A DNA stretch of 64,000 nucleotides from Neckera pumila (taxonomy: Eukaryota > Streptophyta > Bryopsida > Hypnales > Neckeraceae). Under the pieces are notes generated by a model. The model saw only the letters and a list, made by a program, of their open reading frames with translations. It was not told the origin of the DNA and did no database searches. Below are positions 22,526 through 32,490 of the stretch, piece by piece (the first letter of the stretch is position 1; each line of letters begins with the position of its first letter). The position numbers and the translations under genes were made by a program. The stretch is taken from positions 5,957,001-6,021,000 of the forward strand of contig OZ018418.1 of assembly GCA_963969595.1 (NCBI GenBank), read 5' to 3'.

Positions 22526-23437
22526 GGGTCAAATCACACTCAAATGGACCAAAAAAGGAATCAGACCCACTAAATTCTACAATGTAACTTCTTTCTATCT
22601 ATTATTTTCTAATATTAATCTATTAATTATAAATAATTTTGTCCTTTTTTATTAGAACTTCAAGTCTTGTTAATGCTAATATGTTTTAATTCACCCAAAA
22701 AACATAAATTCTTTACTGAACATCCAATTGCAATTTAAATGTCAGCATGTCAAGGTTTTCAATTGATAAAAAGTAGTCTAATTTCTAATGAATAATAATG
22801 TGATTGAATCCAAAAAAATCATGAGCATATATAATCATGCAATAGAATAGAAAAGGACACTTTTGATACAATTTAAATATTTATTTATTTTCTATAATAT
22901 TCTGAAGTAAAAATATGTGAACGCCTTTTTCAATATAAAAAATAATCCAAATGGTGATTGTGTCAAAACAAAAAATATATGTATTATTCACATTAAAGAC
23001 ACTATTTAAGCTATTTTTAGAATTGAATATCTTAAGTGTGATTTTAAACCAAATCAATAATTTGTCAATAATCAATTAATTTATTAAAAAATTATACTAT
23101 ACTAAGATTAAAATTTAGTGATTTAAAATCTTTTTTAATAGCTGTATTCTTAAGTAGTATAAAAAATTTGGATAAAAATATCTATTTAAAGTATTTTATT
23201 GTTAAAAAGATACTAAATTTAGCCCTAAAATTGATGATTTAGATCCCTTTACGGATTTTTTCCAAAACTTTTTTTCTCCGACTTATTAAAGGGATGCATT
23301 GCAATATTATTCATCTTTAAATTTTTCTTAAAAATTGACAATATTAAAGAAATTTATAGCTTTGAAATTTCAGAAAGGGACTCAAGTCTTGTCCTAGTAA
23401 AGTAATCCCAATGGTTCCTTTGAGTGTGCTTTGACCC
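22526..23437. mobile_element. 912-bp non-autonomous inverted-repeat element (MITE-like)
   Basis: It starts GGGTCAAATCACACTCAAA and ends in the reverse complement of GGGTCAAAGCACACTCAAA; the match extends to about 25 bp with 3 differences. CATG flanks both sides (22522-22525 and 23438-23441); a fifth base, G, also matches. It is very AT-rich and encodes nothing I recognise. Its superfamily is unclear because the duplication length is ambiguous (4 or 5 bp). Confidence 0.8.
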
Positions 23438-24000
23438 CATGGCAGAACTAACTGAATACAAAGAGGGTACTAGATCATATAGCCCTGAAGAATCACCCAA
23501 CATCAATGAGAGCAGTTTGCTTCCCCACCAACGGTGGCACTGGATCGCAGATCGGGCCTTGTCCAAAATAGCTATGCGTGTTCTATCTTTTACATATTCG
23601 GCATTGTTGTGTGAAAGGAATTGGAGTATGTATTCTTTTGTCCACAACAGGAGCAAAAATTGCTTGGCAGTGGATAAGGCCAAAGCTTTGGTATACATCT
23701 ATACCAATAGCCGTATCCTTTATCAAAACCAGAGGCCAATCCAGTTTGTTGGTATGATGCACATGTGCTCTTGGAGAATTCCAATCCAGATGTTTTTGGC
23801 CCCGTCTCGGTGAACAAACCAAATCGCGCATTTGCTACAATGCAAGCAGAAGATGCGGAAGACGAAGAGATGGAAGTGCCTAGGGCCCCTCCGCCATTAC
23901 GGGCAAATGTAGATTTGTAGAGAGAAGGGGCCGATCACCTTCAGAGAGCAAGGAACTACTACAAGTATGGACCAGATCTCAATGACAATATTTTTGAAGA

Positions 24001-24888
24001 TTGTTGGGGGCCCATTCCTTGCCGCAAACCTCCTCTTCTTCTGAGGGCAAAGAAGCCAATGCAGCAAATCCTGTCAATGATGATTCCCCCTTCGACAATG
24101 ACAACAACGACAATCATCCCCCTCTAGGAAACAATGGCGGGAATAGAGATGACTACAACAATGGGAACAGAGGAAATTTGAAGAACCGTACAACTCAAAA
24201 TAGTGAAGGGTCTACTCATGATGGTGATGATAGTAGGGGACTTGGCACGGTGGGAGGCCAGGCCAGTGACAATAGATTTGCAACAAGGCACCATGGTACA
24301 AACATTGGAGGTACAAAAATGGCGCATACAAAAGCAACAAATGAATTGAACGTTGGTACTGGGAGGCGTTTTGATCCTAAGTGTGTGGAAAATGATGACA
24401 TTTTCAAAACACAATTTAGTGCTACTGCCCCGCCTTCTCTTGAAGCTCCTATCATTGGTCATGGACGAGGCCAAGAGGTGCAACTTTCTATCCGATGTGC
24501 TATTAGAACTCCAAACCCTACCTCCAGACATTTTGGAGAAGAATCAGGCTCTATAGGGAATGTTGAAGTGACAGTAAAGAACATTTCTAGTACTACTAGA
24601 AGTGGAAGACCCCCTCAAACCCCTCGTGATCCTACTGGGGGTCAATATGTGTTGCGTTCTTGCGATTCTTGTGGAAGAAGGAACACTGGCAGAGCATGTC
24701 AAACACCTAATCCAGGGAATTGGAGTGAGACGCTCTGGCGTGGTGATACTTCCTTGACACGTGGACTTTTGCACTGGTTATCAAAAGAACATTCCGACCC
24801 TTTCTGTTCATCTTGCATCTTTCTTTCAAGTGCTAAAAGTGTCTTCAAGATTTGGTGCTGCTTGAGTTGCATTATTCAAACGACTTGA
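24001..24888 (+). CDS. Asn/Gly/Asp-rich protein, likely tail of the hAT element or a passenger gene
   Basis: This is the longest uninterrupted frame in the window (295 codons). It follows the hAT transposase remnant on the same strand but in a different frame. The peptide is low-complexity in its first third (D-N-D-N-N-D-N, N-N-G-G-N-R-D-D-Y-N-N-G-N-R), serine- and threonine-rich in the middle, and has a C-D-S-C-G-R-R-N-T-G-R-A-C segment near 24660. No domain is recognised. There is no good ATG at the start, so it may be a frame-shifted extension of the transposase. An intact gene is unlikely given the broken neighbour. Confidence 0.35.
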   Translation: MLGAHSLPQTSSSSEGKEANAANPVNDDSPFDNDNNDNHPPLGNNGGNRDDYNNGNRGNLKNRTTQNSEGSTHDGDDSRGLGTVGGQASDNRFATRHHGTNIGGTKMAHTKATNELNVGTGRRFDPKCVENDDIFKTQFSATAPPSLEAPIIGHGRGQEVQLSIRCAIRTPNPTSRHFGEESGSIGNVEVTVKNISSTTRSGRPPQTPRDPTGGQYVLRSCDSCGRRNTGRACQTPNPGNWSETLWRGDTSLTRGLLHWLSKEHSDPFCSSCIFLSSAKSVFKIWCCLSCIIQTT

Positions 24889-27185
24889 TTTATGGACTTT
24901 CTAGACAAAAGGCCCCGCTTGATGAGCACTTGGAATACGCACATCATTATCTTCTGGTGCCTCATCACAGTTGCGATGAGCGTTGTTGTCATTTTGTTGT
25001 CTACACCATCAAAATAGAATGGATCATCGACAGAATCTGAGGTCTAATAGCCCTTGACCTTGGAATTTTCATTTCGAAGCTCGGCGACTATTCTTCCACG
25101 TCCACAATATCTAGGCACGAACCTCTTGTGTCGTTTTGTAGCAGGGGCTATGCCATCAGCCTCTATAGCCGGTCTCCTTCGACCTGTGGAAATCACATAT
25201 GCTTGGGTCCTCAAAGTGGGGCCTGGAGTGTACGTTTGGCTAGACATTTAGTATACATTTATATCTATAGCCATGGAGTCAGTATGTCATGGTTGTATTG
25301 TTATTTTATTTTGCAATGCATAAAATCTATAAATATTTATGGTTATCACAATGATGAGAATATGCGTCTTACTTTGAAATTTGTCATGCATGTTGAATGC
25401 GACCATGAATCGCACAGAATACTACATGCTTTCTATATCACAATTTTTATTTGACATATTGCAAATAACTTATTATTAAGTTACATGTTTGAAACTTCTA
25501 ATTCTTTTATCATGAAGACCCCTGAATTGGTTAAGCTCTAAGTAAATGATTGAGGCAACTAATTCTTATGTCAATAATACTATAGAGGTAAGCACTTGAA
25601 CCCTAACCAAGTTCTTGATTTTAGTAGTTTATCTTTTTGAAAAACTATATTTGCGGCCTATTTTAACATCAAAAATCTGACTTTGGAAATGATTGGTTAA
25701 GATTCTTCTTTTCAAAATTTCCAAAAAATCTTGGAGAGAAATTCACATTGTAAATTCATTTTTGGAATTTGTAAAACAAATACTTCAATCATTTTCAAAC
25801 TTCAGACACCTTTATGCCAAAACACTAAAAATATTGTGATTTATTAAGTGATTTTCTTGGGGTATTTTTTGTACTTGATCTAATTTGAAACTGTACTCTT
25901 ACTATTCTGCAAAAAATTGAAACAATTTCCAAAATCCAAAATCTTCTAGAAGGTTGCGAGAAATAGAACCTGGAAACTTCATTCTAATAAGTATTTAAGT
26001 AGTATCAATTTCAGTCAAAAGACAGCCATGTAGATTCAAATGAGACATGTTAGAACAATGGTGTGAAAAATAACATAACAAGAATACTTATGGATTGAAA
26101 GACTACATTGTTATTCTTTTAGAGGTCTTTTGATTATTTCTTTGAGCCGTTCTTGATTGGTTATTTTGTCCAACTGTTAAGGACTTAAGGCTTGGCTGCT
26201 GTTTGTTGGTTCATTTTTAATGCAATGGAATTCCCATTTTCTCAAAAGAGAAAATAAATTATAGTGTTTGATCATGACGTTGTTAAAAAAATGAAAGCAA
26301 TTAGAATGGGAAAAAAATTCTACTCTAACAATTTTGCCAAGGATTCTTTGGTACAAATTTCCTCCAAATCTTTGGTATTGCAAAATAATTTAAGAACAAT
26401 GAAATCTATATAAAAATTTAATTTGCCTTGCACAAAAGCTTAAATAATAGAGTCACAATCATAACAATAATAGATATTGCCGTGGTCATTTAATATGTTT
26501 TCTAATATATCTATTTGGAATTGGTATGCTCTTGACTGAATAAAGTTTAATAAAATTGAAATGTGGGTTTCAAATTCCATTCAATGCAAATTCAAAGAAG
26601 CCCTATAATTACCTCCCCCATTTTGAGCTTCTCGGTCTACAATGGAAAACCCATTTATTAGTATTCAACACACATGGCTTACTTGAACTTTACATGCTTA
26701 GAAGAGCGAATGAAAAAGTTCAAAAGGTCAAGTCATGTCTCTTTGGTAGGTGATTAGGAAATATCATTTGCTTTTCAAGGTTTTGGTGACGTTCTTTGAA
26801 GACTTAGAGGGGGAGTTCCAGATTTTGGTACGAGATGTTTGCAATTTTAGACACCTTAAACATTCTGTGCCGAACGACAAAACTATCCCTTCCAAGCCCC
26901 TAGGACCATCACCTAGGCCTTAAGAATCAAATCATCTTCCCTTGGACCTACCACAAGGATGGGCTTGACATTCTTTTTTATTTTTTTAATGGTTGGCTAT
27001 CGCTACCAAACCAATGATGCAAATGGGAATTGAACCCTAGACCTAAAGGAACCGAAAAGAGTCCTCCCAAGCCAAAACATTTATGGCCATCCCTGCGAGG
27101 TACTTGGAAAACTCCTTGTCCCACTTGGGTAGCCCTTTGATGGTGTTGTCGAAGTTTGTTCCCACTTTATTACCATTATGTCAAA
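24889..27185. other. AT-rich spacer, no gene recognised
   Basis: Short frames only. A string GGGAATTGAACCC near 27024 resembles the complement of a tRNA-type B box, as seen in SINEs, but there is no partner A box I can place. Confidence 0.3.
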
Positions 27186-27990
27186 TTCCAAGCGCTTGCT
27201 CTGTCCTGCATACGCGGTCGCGTAGGACCTGAAGTTGCCCTGACACAGCACCAATTGTGGAATTTGGACCTGCGTTCCCTACGGACCCACATTCCCTTTG
27301 GACCCTTTGTATCCGCATTCCATTTGTAATTGCGTTCCACTTGTACACGCATTTCCTTTGTATCCGCGTTCTTTGATCAACGGTCACCTAACTACTTGCA
27401 CTTGCGCTCAAACTAAAGTCGCCCCTGGCAATAACTGCCCTTTACCCTTGCACTTCCTTGACTCATAGTTGCCCAAATACCTGCGGTTACCATAGACCTC
27501 TAGTCGCCCTACTTGTGGTACAAATTTCAGTTGCCGCCAACCACTCTATCGACCTATGGTTGTCCAACTACCCGCACTTGCGTGCTTGGAATTGCACAGA
27601 GAAACCCGACCCCTTCCTTGACCTGCGGTCTCTAAAATACTCGCACTCGCCCACGACTTGCAGAAGCCCCTGTGGCTAGATATTAGCTCACTTCTTCGAC
27701 CTACGGTCGCCAATGAACCCGCATTTGTCCTCAACCAAAAGTTGCCCCAAAAGTGGCAAATGGATTTAAGCTTTCTTTCTTCGTTTCTTTCTTTCTTGAC
27801 CTGCATCCCTTAAGACCCGCGGTCACTTAACTACCTGCACTTGCCCATGACTTACAGTTGCCCCTGTGGAAATTGGAAATCAGACCGCTTCTATGACCCG
27901 CAGTTGCCAATGAACCCATACTCGCCCTCGACTGGAAGTTGCCCCAAAAGTGGCATAAGGGTTTAGGCTTCTTTCTTGACCTGCAATCGC
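27186..27990 (+). repeat. GC-richer degenerate tandem repeat
   Basis: Short phrases of the type GACCTGCGGTCGCC and CCCGCACTTGC recur through the stretch. A longer unit of about 175-180 bp is repeated from about 27618 to 27795 and from 27796 to 27975; both copies share GCCCCTGTGG, GCCAATGAACCC and GTTGCCCCAAAAGTGGCA. Related phrases occur at 47155-47300. No coding role is supported. Confidence 0.55.
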
Positions 27991-29019
27991 CTAGTGCTCA
28001 AAGTTACAAGGCAGCAGTTGTAGCATCTGCAAATTTGATCCTGGCTGTGTTTTGGCTTTCCCAAAATTTGTGAAGGGATCTTGCATTAAATGATCATTGT
28101 GAATTCATAATTTAGGAATATTTCTTCAAATGTGACTTATAATATAGTTTGTGGTCTACGGTCCTCCCAAACCCTAAACCCTAAATCCTATACGCACACA
28201 TTGTAGCTGTGAAAAGAGACATTATAAAGTAGATTGTCATTCCCAAAATAATGTATTGAACCTTTCCTATTTTTTAAATGGACAAGTATATTTCCTTTTG
28301 TGTTTTTTTTTTTGTTTCTAAGTATTCTAAAGGAAGTATATTTAAGACATGAATAATTCAAATATGTGCTTATATTTAATTTTCCAATGTTTAAACACAT
28401 GTCATATTCTATTGTACTTTATATTTTTTTCTAAGTAATGTCCTTGTAGCACATGGATGTGGTAATATGAACTCAACCAACAAGATTATTGAAGGTTATT
28501 TTTTTTGGATAAAACAAGGAAGTGGGCTCATACATTACCTTCCATAAAACCCTCAGACCTCGTTTTCATTTCTACTTTGTAGAGCATACAAAGGTTGCAT
28601 AAATTTTGTGAAAAGTTTCCAAAATGGGAAGGGAAGTTCTATTGCTAATTCTATCCCTCTTCCTACTAATTTGGACATCAATAGGGTCATGGTGGATGCA
28701 TGGTTTTGGTGTTTTAATAACCATGTCATACATATGATTTTTTGAGAAAGTAGTGTATTCAAAATTGAATTTTGTGTAATAATATCACACAATGTACTAT
28801 AGTTGTTTATGATATTTTTGGATGAAATACAAAAGAACTTGATCAAGAGTTGTTCACAAGTAACAATAATCAACGTAGATTGGGCCTATGAGTGATACGA
28901 CCTTTAATATCAAAAAAACTTAGGTGGCCAATTATAGAATTATAACATATTCATAGTATTCTAAGATTCTTTTTATTTTCACATTTTTTAAATCCTTCAA
29001 ATAGTAAGGCATCAGCAAG
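27991..29019. other. spacer with a short telomere-like string
   Basis: AAACCCTAAACCCTAAATCC at about 28169-28188 resembles two plant telomere units. The rest is AT-rich, without supported genes, and leads into the satellite. Confidence 0.4.
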
Positions 29020-31001
29020 TTGAGAGAGATAAATTGTCATGCAAGTGCTTGGATAAATCTTTTTCACATTAAAAAAAATGGAGAGGGAAGAACCCGGGCT
29101 CCTTCCATTTTTTTATCATGGAATTGGGATCATGAAAGTGCTTGGATAACCCAAGGACAATCAAAAAATTGGAGAGGAAAGAACCCGTGCTCCTTCCATT
29201 TTTTATCATAGAATTGCAACCATGCAAGTGCTTGGGTAACCCAAGGACTTAAAAAAAATGGGGAGGGAAGAACTCCGGCTCTTTTAATAATTTTGAGATT
29301 GAATTGTGGTCATCCAAGTGCTTGGGTAACCTAAAGACATTTGAAAAAATGGGGAGGAAAGAACCCGGGTCCCCTCCATTTTTTAATTGTTGACTTGCAA
29401 TTATGCAAGTGCTTTGGTAACCCAAAGACTTAAATAAAATTGGAAGAGAAGAACCTTGGCTCCCTCCATTTTTTTTATCATTGAGGTGGGATTATGCAAG
29501 TGCTTGGCTAACCTTAGGATGTTAAGAAAATGGTAAAAGAAGAACCCGGGCTCCCTCCATTATTTTATCATTGATTTGCGATCAGGCAAGTGCTTGGGTA
29601 ACCCAAGGACTTAAAAAACATGAGGAGAGAAGAACCCTGGCTTGCTTCGTTTTTTTTATAATTAATGTTGGATTATGCAAGTGCATGGCAAAGCAAAGGA
29701 CATTAAAAAAAATGGGGAGGGATGAACCGGGCTCCCTCCATTTTTTCATCATTGAGTTGCAATCATGCAAGTGCTTGGATAACCCAAGGGTTGAAGAAAA
29801 TGAGGAGGGAAGAACCCTAGGTCCCTCCATTTTTTTATCATTGAGGTGGGATTTTGCAAGTGCTCGGCTAACCCAAGGATATTAAAGAAATGGGGAGGGA
29901 AGAACCTGGGCTCCCTCCAGTTTTTTATCATAGAGTTGCGATCATGCAAGTGCTTGGGTAACCTAAGGACATTGAACAAAATGGGAAGGAAAGAACCCAG
30001 GTTCCCTCCATTTTTTTTATCATTGATTTGGAATCATGCAAGTGCTTGGATAATCCAAGGATATTAAAAGGAAATGGGGAGGGAAGAACATGGGCTCCTT
30101 TCAATTAACTATCACTAAATTGCGATCATGCAAGTGCTTGGGTAACCCACGGATTTAAAAAAATATAGGGAGGGAAGGACCCAGATTCCCTCCATTTTTT
30201 AATCATAGAATTGCGATCATACAAGTGCTTGGGTAACCCAAGGACTTAAAAAAAATGAGGAGGGAAGAACTCAGGCTCTTTTAAATTTTTTATAATTGAG
30301 TTGTGCTGATGCAAGTGCTTAAATCTTTTATCATTGATTTGGAATCATGCAAGTGCTTAGATAATCCAAGAACATTAAAAAAATGGGGAGGGAAGAACCT
30401 GCAACCCCTCCATTTTTTAATCTTTGAGTTGCAATAATGCATGTGCTTGGCTAACCCAAGGACTTAAAAAAGAATGGGGAGGGAAGAACCAGCGCTGCTT
30501 TCAATTTTTTTATCAATGAGGTGGGATTATGCAAGTGCTTGGCTAATGCAAGGACATTCCAAAAAATGGAGAAGGAAGAGCTCTGGCTCCTTTCATTTTT
30601 TTAGTCATAGAGTTGCAATCATGCAAGTGCTTGGGTTATCCAAGACATTCAAAAAAATGGGAAGGGAAGAACCTAGGTTCCCTCCATTTTTTCATCATTG
30701 ATTTGGGATCATGCAAGTGCTTGGGTCACCGAAGGACATTAAATGGAAATGGGGAGGGAAGAACCCGGGCCCTCTCCATTTTTCTTGATCATTGAATTGC
30801 GATCATGCAAGTGCTTGGGTAACACAAGGACATTCAAAAAAATGGAGAGGAAAGACCCCGAGTTCCTTCCATTTTTTTTGTCATAGAGTTGCGATCATGC
30901 AAGTGCTTGGATAACCCAAGGACATTAATAAAAATGAGGAGGGATAAACCCGGGCTCCCTCCATTATTTAATCACAAAGTTGCAATCATGCAAATGCTTG
31001 G
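29020..31001 (+). repeat. 91-bp satellite array, segment 1
   Basis: About 22 monomers spaced 90-93 bp apart, measured from GTGCTTGG at 29045, 29138, 29229, 29319, 29410 and 29500. Each monomer contains GCAAGTGCTTGGGTAACCCA, an A-rich run, GGGAGGGAAGAACCCGGGCT, then CCCTCCATTTTT and ATCATTGA. Two dyads are built in (CTTGG...CCAAG and GGAGGGA...TCCCTCC). Open frames seen across the array are by-products of the repeat. Confidence 0.95.
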
Positions 31002-32490
31002 TGTCGTAGCACAAGGAAGTACAAATTCTACCTTTAGGTGTTAAATTAGTGTAAAACACTCAAAATGACTTGTGTATTGCTCCCAAAGGATTTTAACTTG
31101 TAGTTTCCTCAAAATTACCAAAATCGGAGTACAAAAAAACAAATCCAAGGAGAAAAAATCCGGACTTAAAACTAGAAATTGTACTTCACTATCTGTATTC
31201 ACTAAACCTTCTCTCTCTCAACTCATGCCAATAACTATACCCCAGACTACTTAGAACAGATAAGCATTCATCTCAACTATAACTGTAACTTAGTATCCTA
31301 TTTTACTAAATGCAAAACCAAAAAAAGTGTCATGATCCTGTACCTTTCCCGGATTCGGATTCAGTAAGCAAAAGAACTAATGAAAATAGTTTAACCTCTA
31401 TAACAGAGGGATCCGCTCTTTGGTTTCAAGAAGTTAGGGAATGTATACCCTACCCTTTAATAGATTAAAGTGACTGAAGTTTCACTTAGTGAAAACACAA
31501 AACACATGCACACAACCCAGATGTGAATTCTTCCTCACAACTGATCCGGAAATTAATCCGAACCAACAGGTCACTTAGGAATCCTCCACAATCCTCTCTT
31601 ACTACAACAACAGAACTATCCAAATCCAGTTCCTTAAAGTAGAATCTGGTGACCAGATAACTAAGCAATCCTAACTACTTACACATCACTCACTTCCGGT
31701 TGTAGGAGGACCTCATCAACACGTTGATCAGCATACGCCTCCCTTCTGCAACACACACCCAATTTAAGAGCGGCTATCCTCCACAGAACCTTCCAAATAA
31801 CGATAGTAAACTTCACTCCTAGAACACACAGTGTCTCAACCAGCTCACTTCAATTCCCAGAACCGGATTCAGACCGAATCTGGGAATAACTTCTCCTCTA
31901 AAGTTCCACAACCCAACTATCTGAACTAGCAGTGATCAAAGCACCGCCTAACCCCTCAACACAAGACCAAGACTTTCCAAACCAGTATTCATGGAGTTGA
32001 AATCCAAGCATTCTTTGCAAGATTGAATATAGAAAATAAGAGTGTAAAACTGCTCGGAGTTGAAACTAACTTCCAACCCCTAAATAACCAATTGAGGGAA
32101 ACCCTAAAGGTCTCCAGAAACAAAAGCAAAGGACTAGAGAATGACAAGTGTCATTCTTTATCCTCCTAAGTTGACTTTCCTACCAACCCATCCAATCCGC
32201 ATAATGTGGATCTCAGATCCTAAAAGGCACAGTCTAGGTGCATACAGCTGAAAAGTACTTACCAAGTAACTTCTAACACTCAAAAACTTTAACTTCCTTA
32301 ACTAAAATGAATTAAACTATATTTTACCTTACCATTACAAAAAAAATTGAGCCCACAAGAGGGCCGTGAGTTTTCAAGGAGAGTGACATCACTATCTTTC
32401 AAGAGTTAAAAAATAAATAAATAAATAAAAAAACAAACCACTCATGAGCATGTTGGGACTGTAGTCCCTGTTGGCCAAACTTTATTGTTC
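31002..32490 (-). mobile_element. minus-strand LTR fragment inserted in the satellite
   Basis: The left boundary TGTCGTAGCACAAGG matches the complement of the solo LTR 3' end (TGTCGCAGCACAGGG). Read on the minus strand, the interior keeps landmarks of the LTR 3' part: a CTCTGTTATAGAGGTTAAACTA segment like the LTR's GAAACAGAGGTAAAACTA, and GGTTAGGCGG like GCTAGGCGG. The gene-bearing half is absent. The right boundary is unclear: an (ATAA)n tract (32411-32429), a GGGACTGTAGTCCC palindrome (32455-32468) and a short inverted piece of satellite follow. Confidence 0.6.

Larger units (their letters stand above)
21959..24010 (+). pseudogene. hAT-superfamily transposase pseudogene, interrupted by an insertion
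   Basis: Two reading-frame pieces make the C-terminal half of a hAT transposase, the enzyme that cuts and pastes hAT DNA elements. Piece 1 (21959-22525) has W-x-x-C near 22163 and R-W-D-x-x-x-x-x-L-H-Y-A-G-A-L-L-N-P near 22350-22415. Piece 2 (23438-23813) has the dimerisation signature C-E-R-N-W-S-x-Y-x-F-V-H (about 23610-23645) and L-V-Y-I-Y-T-N-S-R. A 912-bp element separates them. Deleting it and one CATG restores an unbroken frame. A one-base shift near 23750 moves the tail to another frame (A-H-V-L-L-E-N-S-N-P-D-V-F-G-P), which reads to a TAG near 23918 and on towards 24010. The N-terminal zinc finger and the first catalytic Asp are not visible upstream. Confidence 0.8.

Noticed and set aside
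27010..27060. tRNA gene or SINE
   Set aside because: A string like the complement of a B box is present, but no A box, clover-leaf or tail could be placed.
28169..28188. Telomere or interstitial telomeric array
   Set aside because: Only about two TTTAGGG-type units; similar isolated strings at 56423 and 58601 are also too short.
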